Below are positions 13,542 to 27,300 of a stretch of 64,000 bases of DNA, piece after piece (the first letter of the stretch is position 1; every line of letters begins with the position of its first letter). A program made the position numbers and the translations under genes. Source of the DNA: Lucifuga dentata (Eukaryota > Chordata > Actinopteri > Ophidiiformes > Bythitidae). Location: contig VXCM01000954.1 of the NCBI GenBank assembly GCA_014773175.1, forward strand, positions 759 through 64,758, read 5' to 3'. The notes beneath the pieces are model-generated. The model was not told where the DNA came from. It did no database searches and saw only the letters and a list, made by a program, of their open reading frames with translations.

Positions 13542-13644
13542 GACAGACATGGAGTCAGAGAGAAAGAGTTGAAGTGAGAGAGAGACAGAGAGAGAAAGAC
13601 ATGGAATCAGAGAGAGAGAGTCAGAGAGGGAAAGAGAGACAGTC

Positions 13645-13676
<32 letters not shown>

Positions 13677-16600
13677 CAACATGAACATCCTCTTTAGAAC
13701 AATATTAAGCATTTCTTTCATCATGTCCACTAAAAAACACCCATCAGAAACTGGGCCACGTCATCACCTCTATACCAAAATATCACTGTCATCTTTTCAG
13801 CAGAATTCAGAAGCTACATTTGTGGCTGAATCCATTATCTGTGTTTAGAAAAAAAAAAAAACAAAAAAGGTCCTTGAAGCAATAAAAGCCTGCAGTGTTT
13901 GTGGTCCATTCATGAGAAGCTGCATTATCTTTTTATATTTCAGAGCTGTAAATAGCACGGCTCTGCTCATCTCTAACACAAACTCTGCCTCCTCCTTGTA
14001 AAAATAGAAACTGGTACATCAATAAGAGCTCTGCAGTAGCTGCTTTGCCAATATGTTCACAATTAAAGGACAATCCCGCTGACTTTGCATGTTTGAGCCC
14101 AATAAATAAAACCCACATACATGTTACATTACTGACACCCATTTCCTAGAACATACTACTTTAGCTGTAAATTTCAAAATTGCTTTTCCTACTTTCCAGA
14201 CTTCTGTTGGTTTCAGTTCATGCCAGTACTCAATAAAAAATCAACTTGTAGAGATTTGAAAGGTGCTTGAGATAAATAATCATGTCTATTAAGGTTTTTG
14301 TCGAATAAGTTTATTTTACCGGTCCATCATGGAGATGCACGGAAGACGATGTATGTCTCTGCCGGGGAAAATAGTCCCAGTACAAGACGGCTCTTACAGA
14401 GAAATTATAATGACCATCCCTTCTACAGTCATACGTACTAGCAGGCGAAACATTGAATTTTAGGCGAAACATTTGAATTTGAAAGATTAAGAGATTTGCC
14501 AAAAAAAAAAAAAAATAAATAAAATACGGTTTTACGTTTTGGAATTTGTCAGTAACGTACACTACAGGCCAGAAGTTTGAGGCCACTTCTTGAAAACTAA
14601 TTACTTACATTTATTTTATATATTTTTGTCATTTCCTGTGCAATAAAGTGTAAAACAAACAGTGCATTGATGATTTTTTTTAAAATTTGGGGATGGCCTC
14701 AAACTTCTGGCCTGTATTGCATATATGGGAAGTATTTATTATGCTTAAACATGCAAAACTACCAGTATGGCCCTTTAACAAACTAAAAGCTTTACTGAAA
14801 TCAAGCACAGAAGTTTGAATTTCAGCTTATCTCAGGAAAATCTCATGACATGCCTGTTTCTCGTCCGAGGCATTTTTCAACTAAACATGATTACTTTTAA
14901 AGGTATTTTACGAATAATAACTGGAAGTTTCGCCTGATGCTGATGAGATCCTTTATAGCTACAGCGTATTACATATATGTAAAACTAATAAGCATGTCTG
15001 TGAACGCATCACGGAGACTTTGTAGGAGCAGAAGAAGAAGAGATGACAAAAGGAGGAAGGCTGATGGGAAGACTTACTCCCTGTGAAGGCAATCCAGCGG
15101 GCGTATCGGGTGGCCTCGCGGTGCCAGTGTGACATCACCAGCAGGCCGCAGGTGACGGTGAGGGAGACGATGCCCAGGATGATGAAGAAGAGCGTGGTGA
15201 TCCACTCTGGGGGAAGCTGCGGGGGGATGCAGGTCCGACCTCGGCCGTGGATGGTCTGGCACTGCCGGACCAGACCCACGGTCAGAGAGCCTGGATGGAG
15301 AGAGAGAGAGAGAGAGAGAGCAGAAGAAGAATGATTTTGGAAACTCAGGATCTTTTTATTTTCAGGAACTTTCCTTCGTCTTGCACCAAGGAACTAGGAT
15401 CCATTTTGGTACCAGAGCTGTAATTTCTGAACCATTTTTTTCAGCTAAAATTGAATTTGTCTACTAACACTTCAGCACGATTGTAGAAGGCACAGTTGTT
15501 TCAATTTCTGGGTAAAAGCCATCTTCTCCTGGGACTATTTTCCCTGGCGGAGACATTTTCTTCTGTGTAGCTCTGTGTTGAAGCGATTAAAAAAAAAATA
15601 ATAATAATAATAGATGCCATGTTGGCTGTGATGGATTACTTATATCAGCATGTTTCAAATCTCTACGAGTTCATCTTTACATGGTACTGGAATGAACTGA
15701 AACCAGTAACAGTCAGGAAGGTAGGAAAAACAATTCTAATATACACCTCTCCTGTTGTATGTTTTGGAAAATGGCTTGTCAGTAATGGGTTTGCAGGTTG
15801 TATATGTTGCACTCAAGTTTATTTTAATAGCGTACCAGAATTAACTGAACCCAAAGGCGGGCTGCAAGGTAGGAAAAACATTTTTAATTCATCGTTCCAG
15901 TAGAATGCTTTGGGAAATGGTTATCAGTAATGTTACATGTTTGAAAACTGAATGTATTAGGCTCAAACATGCAAAATCGCCGGTATCTTCCTTTAACAGA
16001 GGGAAAAATAGTAGATAAGACGAAGGAAAAGAACACAATGACACAAAGCTGAATGGCAACAATGCTGAGCATCCTTCTGACATGAACACAGGATAAAGCA
16101 GAAGCACTGTTCCCATGGTTACCGGTAATATAGAAGTAGAACCTTTGACCTGAACTATGCTTTTGGCGTCCTAGATTTTAACAGACACTCACCAGCCAAT
16201 CAGAAACATGTATAATCCACAGCCATGTTATAAGACAAGTCAGACAGGATTAATATTTCATAAGGATGAAACATTAATGACAAAACATTAACATTAACCG
16301 CGCTCTTTGGAATCTAACATTTCCTGCCCTCCTGCACAAAGTCGCTAAACAGCCTTGATGGAGTTTTACTTCCAGCTGGCTTTACAGCAGCACGTCTGAT
16401 GAGCTTTGTTGCCTCATAACAAATCTAATCTATTCCACGGCAAAGCATGACATCATCTGTCAATGCTTTGGCCTGGGGTGTCAGACATAATGACCTCCCA
16501 GGTGACCCCTCTGATTCCCTGCAGGAAAGACATGGGAGCGGGATGGCTTAATTCCCTCCCCTGGGAATTAAGCGGATTCAGCAAAAGAGAGAGAGAGAGA

Positions 16601-16760
16601 GAGGATTCGTGGGTGNCGGCCGGCGTCAAATTAGAAATGAAGAGATGAACGGCCGTGCGTCAGGCGAGAACAGCCTGACATCTCACAAAGCCTGGTGCGC
16701 CTGATTATGTATTTTTCATTTCAAAATGAAAAACGCAATGTCAAGGACAAGGACATGCAC

Positions 16761-16795
<35 letters not shown>

Positions 16796-19700
16796 GACCT
16801 GTGCCACAGTCCCAACAGAGGAAGTGTCGTCTGCTTCCACCAGCAGCCAGCCCGATCACAAGGAAGTGTTCCTTTTAATTGGATTATCTTTCAGCAGATA
16901 CAAGACAAAGACACACTTATTAAATAATACAGAGTTCATACGATAATACAGTGAGCTATTTCTCATGTAAAAGCAAAAAATTCAATTTAAAAAACTTAAA
17001 AGACAGTGCGATAAAACTGGCATTAACATCCAAACTGGGCCATGAAACTCATTCCCTTGTTTTCTCAGCTGGCAGGAAAGAAGCAGCGCGTCAGAAGCTA
17101 AAATTCTGCGTAACAGCCTGTGTGTGTGTGTGTGTGTGTGTGTGANGCAGCGCGTCAGAAGCTAAAATTCTGCGTAACAGCCTGTGTGTGTGTGTGTGTG
17201 TGTGTGTGAGAAAGTGTCATATCTCTGCCTGCACTATGATCCCATCGGTGAACTGCAAGATGAAAAGACACGTTACTTAAAGGACCATACCGGTGATTTT
17301 GCATATTTAAGCCTAATAAATACTACCCAGGTCTAATGTCTAGTGCCTTGGTCAAGGGTAACAGCAGGTACATAAAATTAGCACACACACACACACAAAC
17401 ACAAACACACACAGTGTATTTGATATATTTGATGGGAAACTGGAGTATATGGAAAAACCCACACAATCTCTACACAGAAAGGACCAGAGCCATCACAGGC
17501 CTTCGAACCCAGGATCTTCTTGGTTTTAGGCAAGAGTGTGACCTGCTGCACCACCATGACACCTGAAATGACCATAATCAGATGATGTTGCTTTATTTAT
17601 CATAAGAAACCAAAAAACATTGTTAGTTTGTAAACTAACAAATTGCACCTATTGATAGTCTCTCAAGGGTTAAATATCCCTGATTTTTGCATTTAGTTTT
17701 GAAGAAATTTACAAAAATATCAAAACCTATCTTGCAAAGAATTCTCCCCTCGTCATGCCCTGCTCTTCCACAAAGTTTCATCCAAATTGATGAACAACTT
17801 TAAGATCCTGCAAACAAACCAACATGAAAACTGAACTTCCTTGGCCAAGATAAAATTGAAACTTAGAGATCCAAAGCAAAAAGATCAAGAGGCCTGAGGT
17901 CAGAATGAGGTCAGAATGAGTTTAGAATAGTTGCTGACTTTTAAAACAGAATTTAGAACGGATACTAATGATTCCTTAATGTGCTTTCTCGGATTTGATG
18001 GAGTTCATTAAACATTTAGCACGCCACAGAAAGCCTATGAACTTGAGTTCTAATGGGTATGATTTCTAAAAGTACTCCAGTACAACATTTCAGCCAGAAA
18101 TACATGAAAAAAACTTTTCCATATTTCATGAAAAAAAATCAGCCTTTGGAATAATTAATGTTTGGATGGTATGGCGGTGGATTGATATAGCGCTTTGTGA
18201 TAAGACTTTCTGATACCAGGCCAAGCTGAGGGGGCCATCGACCCTGAACCACATCCTCCTGCAGCCTGACCGCTATCCTCCTATACACAGGAAATCCCAC
18301 TCCCTTTCAACATGTCCTTTCAGGAGACGGGGTGGGGTAACAATGTAAATAGTGTCTTTATTATCTCAGGAAAAACATGTAAAATACATAGATCAGCTGA
18401 GCAAAACAAGTTTATGAAGCGTCAGAAAGGAGCTGATGAGATGTTTGTTATTCTGTGTCGAGCAGGAAAATGTTTGCTTATGTTTGCTTTTTCCACTCTG
18501 AGCACTCCCAGCCAAACTTACGTCATCACTGAGCTTTAATTCTCAGGGTGGGAAACTTTTCTCTCCCAGGATGCCTAATTAAAAGTCACTGCAACACCTA
18601 CATTTACAAACAATACCTCCATCCTCCAGCTAATCATTATTAGGTTAATTAAAGAGGAGGAAAAGGCTTTTAGTGCATTAATTTCTCACCATGTTTTCCT
18701 GTGTGGACTGGCTGAGTAGAAGCTGCATAGAGCATCAACTTAATTTTTTTTTTTTTTTTTTTTNATTTTTTTTTTTTTTTTTTCCTAATCTGGCAGGTTT
18801 CTGGCAGCATCACCTGTTTCTGTGTTATTTGTTTTAAAACTAGTTTTATGTGAACTACAGCTGAATATATTTTGCACCAATTCAAATCTGTTTGGCACAG
18901 CACTGTGCACAACTGTGCATGTAGTGATAATGTTTGTCAGTTGCATCAGTTTTCCAGCTTACTTTGCATCTGATATTGCAACACTGCAAATCCCACGGAA
19001 ACTGACTGTAAGTGGAAAATTATGGCGTTAGTGTATTCTACACTTTAATTCTAAGGTTTATAGATGATCATTTTCTTTCATCCTACAAAAAACCTACTGG
19101 AGCTCTTAATTCTGATACTATATCACAAACCAAAATGTTAGTAAAATAAATTAAAAATCAGAATTATAGTGAGCAGAATACCCAGCAAAATAATTCAAAA
19201 TTTGTTCCTGATGTCTATCAAATTGATTTAAAGTACCTCATACTTATATTTATAGCATGGGTGTCATGCTGGATTTGTTGAGCTGCAAACAGAAATCTTC
19301 CAGGACCTTTTTGGTAGCAGTTGCTGTAAAACTACAATTATGCATAGAATACTTATAAAAAGTATTTCCATACTCTGAAATGGAAAGCTGATTTGCCTGT
19401 AAAGACTCTCGCCTTTCCAGTTCACAGGATTTAGCAGCAAGTTAAAGGCAAGTGGTCATTTCAGCTCAGAGAACAATGGAAAAGCCTTCAGAATAAGAGT
19501 CCTTACTACACCCACACCCCAACTACCTCCACCCTGTCCTCTCTTTCTGCAACTCTCCACTGTGTCTCAGCTACTGAAATCAACGAAGAAGGAAAATAAA
19601 ATGCTCTATATTTTTGCTCGGTGGATGAAATTCAGAATTAGGCACAAATATCCACGACCACAGCTCCAAACACACACAAACACACACACACACACACACT

Positions 19701-20265
19701 CATTCACAAATCTCTACAAGTGTTTGTCTGCCTTATCTGTAGACTTAATATTCAAGGATATAGGCAGGTAGAAAACTTTAAAGGATCATACCGGTGATCA
19801 TGCATGTTTCAGCAGTGAGAGCTTTAAATTGTGATTTCTTATGTGGTTTTCTGTAAAATCCTAAACACTAAGATTTTGAGTTTTCAAGTTTTTATTTATT
19901 TATTTATTTTATGTATATACTGGACGAAGTCACAATATTTTATCAAGGTCGAAACAATTCTATTTTTTATATACCTTTTACAGCTGATGTTTTTGTTGTT
20001 TTAAATTGGATTGACAATAACCTTTCAAATTAATATCACGGTGTTTATCGCGATTATTGTGATATTAAACCTTGTTAATATATAATATTATATTAAAATA
20101 AATAACAACACCAAAAAAAAAAAAAANAAAAAAAAAAAAAAAGAAAAGTGTCCTCATACCAGCTGATTCTCCGGTGTTGATCCAGTCTGGGTTGGCGATG
20201 CTGGCGATGGCGAAGATGTCTGCAGCGAGGAAGAGACATCCTGAGATTACGGTCAGTTTATCCAT
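13193..20265 (-). CDS. mosmo: Modulator of Smoothened (MOSMO), 3 coding exons, 167 aa
   Basis: Coding exons on the minus strand are 20160-20265, 15078-15290 and 13193-13377 (106+213+185 nt, 168 codons with stop). All introns are GT-AG with phases 1 and 1. The protein begins MDKLTVISGCLFLAAD and ends LFAGKVCLPG, and its length of 167 aa equals that of the vertebrate protein I recall. Four hydrophobic segments are visible: the N-terminus, TLFFIILGIVSLTVTCGLLV, MVLFCMAALIFPIGFY, and SSYVLFVLSIFFTIVGLLF. This gives a claudin-like tetraspan topology. From the family, MOSMO works with MEGF8 and MGRN1 to promote ubiquitylation and removal of Smoothened, which damps Hedgehog signalling. Exon 2 ends GGGA before GTAAGT, so the Met of the GM dipeptide is split over the intron. 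Intron 1 is about 4.9 kb and contains a poly-A/N run right after the donor. The start is at the conserved MDKLT. Confidence 0.96.
13380..13680. repeat. (GA)n-rich low-complexity tract
   Basis: Imperfect GAGA repeats directly upstream of the mosmo exon 3 acceptor, in intron 2. Arg/Glu-rich frames through it are artefacts of the repeat. Confidence 0.9.
14063..14778. mobile_element. TTAA-flanked MITE (T2/Kolobok-like), copy A
   Basis: Left end TTAA-AGGACAATCC and right end GGCCCT-TTAA, in mosmo intron 2. The internal blocks 'cttccagacttctgttggtt' and 'ggggaaaatagtcccagtac' match the other family members. A TA-flanked element is inserted at 14563-14716. Without it the copy is about 560 bp, like its relatives. 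Confidence 0.8.
14563..14716. mobile_element. Small TA-flanked MITE nested in copy A
   Basis: Perfect inverted ends TACAGGCCAGAAGTTTGAGG / CCTCAAACTTCTGGCCTGTA, about 23 bp with the next bases, enclose an AT-rich core. The total is 154 bp including the TA target. The end resembles fish Tc1-type ends. Confidence 0.85.
15440..15996. mobile_element. TTAA MITE, copy B, rearranged
   Basis: The right end CTTCCT-TTAA at 15987-15996 and the internal 'gggactattttccctggcgg' block identify the family, in mosmo intron 1. The left end is missing. Two successive copies of the right-hand part are present, around 15690-15810 and 15825-15990, both with 'gaactgaa..', 'aggtaggaaaaac' and 'cagtaatg'. Confidence 0.65.
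16763..16793. repeat. (AC)n microsatellite
   Basis: About 15 perfect AC units in mosmo intron 1. Further short AC/TG tracts in the same intron are at 17120-17145, 17185-17208, 17383-17412 and 19671-19700. The pair around 17146 is an N-linked duplicate. Confidence 0.95.
17275..17335 (+). mobile_element. TTAA MITE left-end fragment, copy C
   Basis: TTAA-AGGACCATACC followed by 'ggtgattttgcatatttaag' and 'cctaataaatactacc', then unrelated sequence. A further left-end fragment of the same family lies at about 19778-19830. Confidence 0.7.
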
Positions 20266-20900
20266 CTAGAAATCCTATCTAAACCCGTGGCTCGTGTCCG
20301 TTAATCGGTGCCATCCTTGCAGCGATGGGGTCGGTCTGATCCACGATTAGTCCGTGCATCGTTGTCGATCCCAGGCAGAGAAACAAAGATTTCTCCGTGA
20401 AAATATTCCCTTTAAACAGTCCACCAACAGCCGATCCTGCTCCTTCTCCAGCCCAGGAGGAGAGGATCGCTACCCGGGCTCATGGATCCTATCTCCCGGT
20501 GTGCCGCCACCGCATCCCGACGGATAATACACAGAAAAAAACAAAACAAAACGTCGTGCTGCCGTCAACGCGGATTAATTTTCCATAAGATAAAAAGGAT
20601 CCGTGCATGTACAGTTATTCCTCATCGTGCACGGAGCTTTTCCTCTCTCTCCCTCCACATGGAAGCTTTTTGTGTCTTCCGGTCGAACACACACCAAAAA
20701 AGCTGCTCATGCTCGCTGCAAACTGCTTTTCTGAGCCTTCAAATGGCTGAATTCCGCCTTTAAAAGCCTTTTCCGGTGGAAGAAGCTGTTCCTGCAGGGG
20801 TACGCGCTCCTCTCGGCGACGGAAACCAAGCAGCCTGCTCTCCTGTTCGCAGGACGGAACTCTCGCGAGAAAACCCGAGACTAACTCACGCTGCCGCTAC
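20266..20900 (-). promoter_or_regulatory. mosmo: mosmo 5' UTR and promoter region
   Basis: GC- and CpG-richer than its surroundings, with clusters of CG dinucleotides at 20410-20570 and 20800-20890. It lies directly upstream of the mosmo ATG. No TATA box stands out. The transcription start cannot be fixed from sequence alone. Confidence 0.5.
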
Positions 20901-21103
20901 CTTTAACTCCACGAATTATGCAGTGAATTATGTAAAGAGTTGCATAAACAGTTTGACTCCTACTAATGCACGCAAAACAATTTTAATTCCAGTCCTTATG
21001 TGACTTACAATGCGTCGGTTTTCTAAGACTAAAACGCATATATTTTACAGAAAAAAGTAGATTTTTAAACCACAACACACTCAGCTGTGTAAGGTAGATA
21101 GAA

Positions 21104-21109
21104 TTTATT
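21104..21109 (-). terminator. uqcrc2: Probable uqcrc2 polyadenylation signal
   Basis: AATAAA on the minus strand about 245 nt beyond the uqcrc2 stop codon. It leaves under 1 kb between this gene's end and the mosmo start on the same strand. Confidence 0.6.
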
Positions 21110-21352
21110 ATTTTACATCAGCTATACAGTTCAAATACATTTGTGGACAAATAAATGGAACACAACCCCGTGGGAAAGCATCACCTGAAAATGTACTGTA
21201 ACACCAATAAATACCCACATGGCATTATGACATACTTCAGAACAGCAATACATCAGGTGATAACCTTGGTTTTCTTTCTGTTTTTGTCAAAATGTAGGAA
21301 AAAATTCTGCTTTTTCATTATTACTGCAGTTGTCACGTCAAGTGCGAAGGTG

Positions 21353-24300
21353 TTAGACCTCATCGACGAAGGGCGTGTTTGTAAGATTGCCGCTAGACGC
21401 CATGGTCTTCTTGCCAGACACAAATGTCTTTGCAGCCTGGAGATAGAAAGCGGGAAATATGAGAATGTCGTTAGTAACAATATAAAACATTGAGGCGTGG
21501 ACCAAGCATGGACAGAACGTAAAATCTCACGTGGGCAACGTCGGTTAGAGAGACGTTGTCGATGTTTCTAGAGATTTCCTCAGGGGAGCAGTAGGATCCA
21601 TCATCAAGAGCCTGAGTGCCCATGGCCTCTAGCAAACCCTCTGACGTCTCCAGAGACATCAGGAACCGAGCCTTCAGCTGGGCCCTGCAGGGGAAAACAG
21701 ACACGCTGGTCATTGGCTAGAATAGTGATAAGTATTTAACTTAAAGGAACATACCAGTCATTTTGCATGTTTAAGCTCAATAAATACTACCTGCATACAC
21801 GCTGTGTTACTGACAACCATTTTCCAAAACATATCACTGTATTTTTGTATTCCTGTTATTTTGCCAAAGACCCTAATCTTTGAAAATCAAATGTTTAAGT
21901 GGTACACGCACCTTAAAATTAAATGTTTCACTTGCTAGCAGGTACTTCTGACTGTAGAAGAACTGTTGTTTTAATTTCTGTGTAAAAGCTGACTTCTCCT
22001 AGGACTATATTCTCTGGCGGAGACATGCATTTTCTTCCATGAAGCTCCGTCTTAACAAAGTTATGTAGATTAAAAATTTAATTGACTTAATTAATGTAAT
22101 AGGATCAACTGCTGTTCACAATGATTGATTACTAACTGATTGATACTAACAAATTAACTGAAACGAATGACAGTCTGGAAGGTAGGAAAAACAATCTAAT
22201 ATCCAGTGGTATGTTTTGGGAACTGGTTGTCAGTAACATAACACATATGCAGGGTGTATAGGCTCAAACATGCAAAATCACTGGTATGGCCCTTTAATGT
22301 ATTATTTCTGAGAGAACCATAACATTATACTAATAAAAAAGATATCTGCTTATCAAAATGGACCTAATTAAACTTTCCAACTTTTCAGGTTTGCGTTGTC
22401 TTTAATTAATTGTAGTACACCTTTTGAGCCACTAGAGGGCAGAGCACATTAACAGTCTGCACTGAAATTGACTGGAAATAAAGCAATTTAATGTTTATTA
22501 TACTACTATATTTAGTTCTACATATAGTTGGTGACTTGAATTATTGTGAGTTTCATTTTATAAAGTTTAGAACTGTGATGATTTCACTTTTAAAAAAAGA
22601 ATATTTGTTATTTTTCAATTTTTGACAGGTGATCCAATGACTGAAACATTTGTCTTATAAGTTTTTGCAACACCAAAGCATTTTTACTCTGCATTATTTT
22701 CTTCTAAGCCACCTAAATGTTTAAAATTAAATTATTTTTCATAAAGTGAAACAGAACTGTAATCTGTGTTTTCTGAGTATACTGGTCTATCAGCTGTACA
22801 TTAGTGAGAGGAATTGTATTGTAGTAACTTTTGAAATATTACCAAATATTGAGTCACAAGAAATCAAAACAGAAATCAAAAAATATTGTGGCAAGCCTGA
22901 GATTTGCACACGGGGAGCAGCTCTTACTTGGCCCGGGTCAGATCAGCAGCTGTGGCTCTGCCATTAGCAACAGCTTTTACCTGGTCTATAGCACCTTTAA
23001 TCACCTGGAGAGACAGAGGAGCACAAAGGTCACATTAAGCCTGTTCACTGACTACAAATTCATATTTAAAAGCAGATTACTGTTATGTTATTTAGTAGCT
23101 TTTGGTGAGTAATAGCCTCCTTTAAAGGACCATACCACTGTTTTGCATGTTTGAGCCTAATATATTCAATTTTCATACATGAAACGTTACTGACCATCAC
23201 TTCCCAAAGCATACTACTGGAACAGCGAATTAAAAATGTTTTTCCTACCTTCCAGACCTCCATTGGTTTCAGTTCATTCTGGTACGCTATTGTTGATATT
23301 TGAATCACTCTTGGGATAGGTAATCCATCATTGTGAACAACACATATATTCAGTTTTTTTCGAAGTTTTGTAATTTTAGCATTTAAGTGTAATAAAAAGT
23401 AAGAGCGATTGTATTTCTCCACAAGGGAATATAGTCCCAAAAGAAATTTATTGATAAATTTTAATGACCATGACTTCAGAATTTTATGTAACTATTAGCA
23501 GGAGAAACATGGATTTTTAAGGTGGGTGTATCGCTTGAATATTTAATTTTGAAAGATTAAGAGATTTTGCAAAATATAGGAAAGCTGAAATACGGTTTTA
23601 TCCTTTGGCAAATGAATGTCAGTAACATAATGTATAAAAAATGAATATATTAGGCTCAAAGATGCAAAATGGGTGGTATGGTCCTTTAATAACTCTGAGG
23701 TAGGAAGTCATGGTGGGATACTCACGTCTCCTGCAACAGCGGCCTGGGATATGGTGTAGACCCCGAACAGTCCGGAGTCAGAGTAGCTGACATTGAATGC
23801 AGCGACCTGCAAGGAAAAAAAATGCAAAATAAAAAACTTAAGTCAAAGATCTGCAGGCATTTGCTGCAATAACCTCCGACCCACGTACAGTAATCACCAC
23901 ATAAAACAAAGCCACCAACACCCTGCAACTGCTGTCCTTTTAACGCTTTTAAAGGTTACGCTACGGATTACCAACCACTCACATCAAAGGGGTCAGCAGT
24001 TGCCTTGGCGACGCCCTGCACCAGTTTGCTGGTGGAGTTGGAGCCCCTCTTGACGTGCGGGCCGCCTCCTAGCACATGCTGCAGCACACTGAAGGCCAAA
24101 GCCTCGCTGGTACCCGCTGCCGCCGCCTCGCTCACCACCGCCGAGTGAACCAGACTGCTGGTGCTGAACAGGCGAACCTCACCTGAGGAAGAGGAGGAAG
24201 AGGAGGAGGAGGAGGCAGGAAGGGTGTGAGGTTGACAGGGATTCCGCCGCCAGGGAGGTTATGTGATTGCCGGCGTTTGTTGTTTATCTGTCTGTGTTGC

Positions 24301-27300
24301 TAGCAGGGTATCTTGAACAGTTATGGACGAATGGATGAAATTTGAGGACAGATAGATATTTTACCCTGAAGCTGTACTAACTTCAGCCATGGAGCAATGA
24401 AGAGATCTCCCTGTGTTTCCTAACTGCGGCCTGGAGGCTGAAGCATTGATGCTAACAGGCTGATTTCAATTAAATTTAGCACGGTGGCTCATTTTTGATA
24501 CGTTTTTTTTTAAATTGGGGATTTTGTTGGCCTTGGCAGAGATATGTGCCTTCTTCTTTCTGTCATGTGACTGCACCGCTCACCTCCACGGTACTGAGCT
24601 TTGGCTCCCGTGGCGCCCGTTCCGCTGCGGATGTTGAGGAATTGTTCTCCCACTTGCTTCAGCACAACGTGATCCACACCTGGAGGACAAAAACGGTACA
24701 ACAGACTTAACACACGATTCTTTATTCACTTCAGATAATACTGGGGATGTTACTTTAAAGGACCATACCACTCATTTTGCACGTTTGAGCCTGATACATT
24801 CAACTTTCATACACATAAGGTTACTGACAATCATTTCCCAAAGGATAAAACGTATTTCAGCTTTCCTGATATTTTGCAAAATTTCTTAATCTTTCAAAAT
24901 CAAATATTCAAGTGATACACCCACCTTAAAAATCCATGTTTCTCCTGCTAATAGTTACACAGAATTATGAAGTCACGGTCCTTTAAATTTTTCCATAAAC
25001 GCAGGTCTTCTTTTGGGACTATATTCCCCGGTGGAGACATACATTCTCCACGCTTTTTATTGTGCTTAAACGCTAAAATTATGAAACTTTGAAAAAACCT
25101 GAATACGCATCTCGTCTTGTTCATGATGAGGGATTACCTATCCCAAGAATGTTTCAAGTAAAATCAACTTGTTGAAGTTGATTTTAATAGCAGAATGAAC
25201 TGAAACCAATGGCGGTCTGGAAGGTAGGAAAAACATTTTTAATTCACCGTTCCAGTAGTATGCTTTGGGAAATGACTGTCAGTAACGTTATATGTGTGAA
25301 AATTGAATATATTAGTCTCAAACATACAAAATGGGTGGTATGGTCCTTTAACTTGCAGTGATCACCTAATATAATCAGGCTGGATTAACGTGGTATTTAA
25401 GAGCTGTTATTTTTTATTAAAGATGTTATTTTATTAACGATGTAATGACTTACCAAGTCCAACAAGAGCCATTCTTGCGCTTGTGAAATTATTCTGGACA
25501 AACTGGTGCAGCTGGAGACAAATATAAACACCAGAAAGTGGTTTTTAGTCGGGTATCGTGACACCGTTTGCAGCAGGTTAAGCACAGAAAAAAATGCTCA
25601 CGTGTTCAGACTGGATGTTGCCGACCATGTGGTCTGGACAGTACAGCGAGTTACTGAGGGCGTTCTTGTAGGCGGCTCCGTGCAGACCTTCGACCACACC
25701 TGGAGGAGAGAGAAAGAGTGTGTAGGCGAAGTGTGTGTAGACAGACTAAAATACTCCAACATGAAAGCCAAAATCTGTAAATGTTTTCTAATTGAACAAT
25801 TGAAAGAGAAATAAGGACAAATAATCCAATGAAGACATGTATAATATTTGTTTAAATGGATTATTTAAGGGCATTTTTGACACTGTACAACCTGAGCTTT
25901 CACAGCATTTTGTGTTTAAAAACAAAAAAAGCTCAAACATTGTGCTTCTATAGATTTTGCACAAAGCCAGTCACAAGAAAAAGGAAATTACATTTAATTC
26001 AAAAGTCTGATTACTGCAATCCATATACACATGATCAGTGTGTGTGTGTGTGTGTCTGTGTGTGTGTGTTTGGGGAAATGGAGGCTGACCGGTCTGAGTG
26101 CTATGTGCAGCCTGGGCCTTGTCCCCCTTCACTCTGGGCGTGAGATCTGACACCTCCCATGGCCGAAACTCCGGTGCTATGGTGACATTGATCAAAAACT
26201 CCATGACCGTGTCGCTGCAGAAACACGAACGTTAAAGAAAAGGAGGAGAAACGAGTCAGTGTGACGAACCGCCGAGAGACCGTGACATCATCTACCGCCA
26301 ATTTCTGATCCTGGTTTGATGCGGCAGAAGGACAACGTTGTTATGAAAGACTCACATGTCATCTCTCAAGCAGTCGACAGTGTAGATCATGTTCTCTCTG
26401 GATGACGTCACGCTACAGGGAGGCCAAAACATGCAAATATGCAGGTAAGAATGTTGGATTCAGAATTTAAAAATTTTCCCACGAGACTTTGGTTGACTTT
26501 TACTGACCTCAGGCTGCCTCCCACTGCCTCAATGCCACGACATATCTTGAAAGCTGAAGCTCCTTTAGTCGTCTAGAAAAAACACACAAACTCGAGTCAA
26601 CGGCCAGCTGAGGCATGAGGATCATTCGTCCTACTGACAAGCATTTGGTAAGTTCTCCATCGTGTAAAAAAGCCTGGAGCGATTGACCTAATGAGTAAAT
26701 ATTCACCATCTAAGTACAGACACATAAAACACTAGCAATCCGTGTTTATGATATGTTGGTCTAAGAAGCTACACACAACAAGAGCAAAGACAGAGGAGAG
26801 CTGGATTCTGGTGTCGTACCAGGTTGGAGGCCAGTCGGAGGAGGTGGGTGACCCCCTGGTTATCAGGCGTCTCGTAGCGACAGCCGGCCTTGACAAACAC
26901 TCCGATCTTGGAGGCCGGGGAATAGTTCTCCCGTGAGGCGATGACCAGGCCACTGGGCAGTTTGGTCACCTGGACAAGAGAATTTACAAGTGCTGCTTAG
27001 TTTCATCACTTCCAGTCAAAGAAACACTTCAGCCTCGGTTTATACATTTTTGGACGTTTATTGATGTGATGTGTCAAAGCAAGATGAGACAAGATGATCT
27101 GTCATATGTTAAGAAAAACAGCTTTAACACAAAACATTGTGAGACTGAGAAGAGAGAGAGAGAGACACACACCAATCACCACTGACCTGCACTTCCTGCG
27201 GCTGGAATTTAACATGATCAGAGTCCACCTTACGAGCAGCCTGGGCCACGTAAAGCCTCCTCTGGAAAAACAGAAAACGTACAAACTGTCATCTTACTGG

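Noticed and set aside
13430..13684. Arg/Glu-rich 84-codon frame
   Set aside because: Pure translation of the (GA)n tract.
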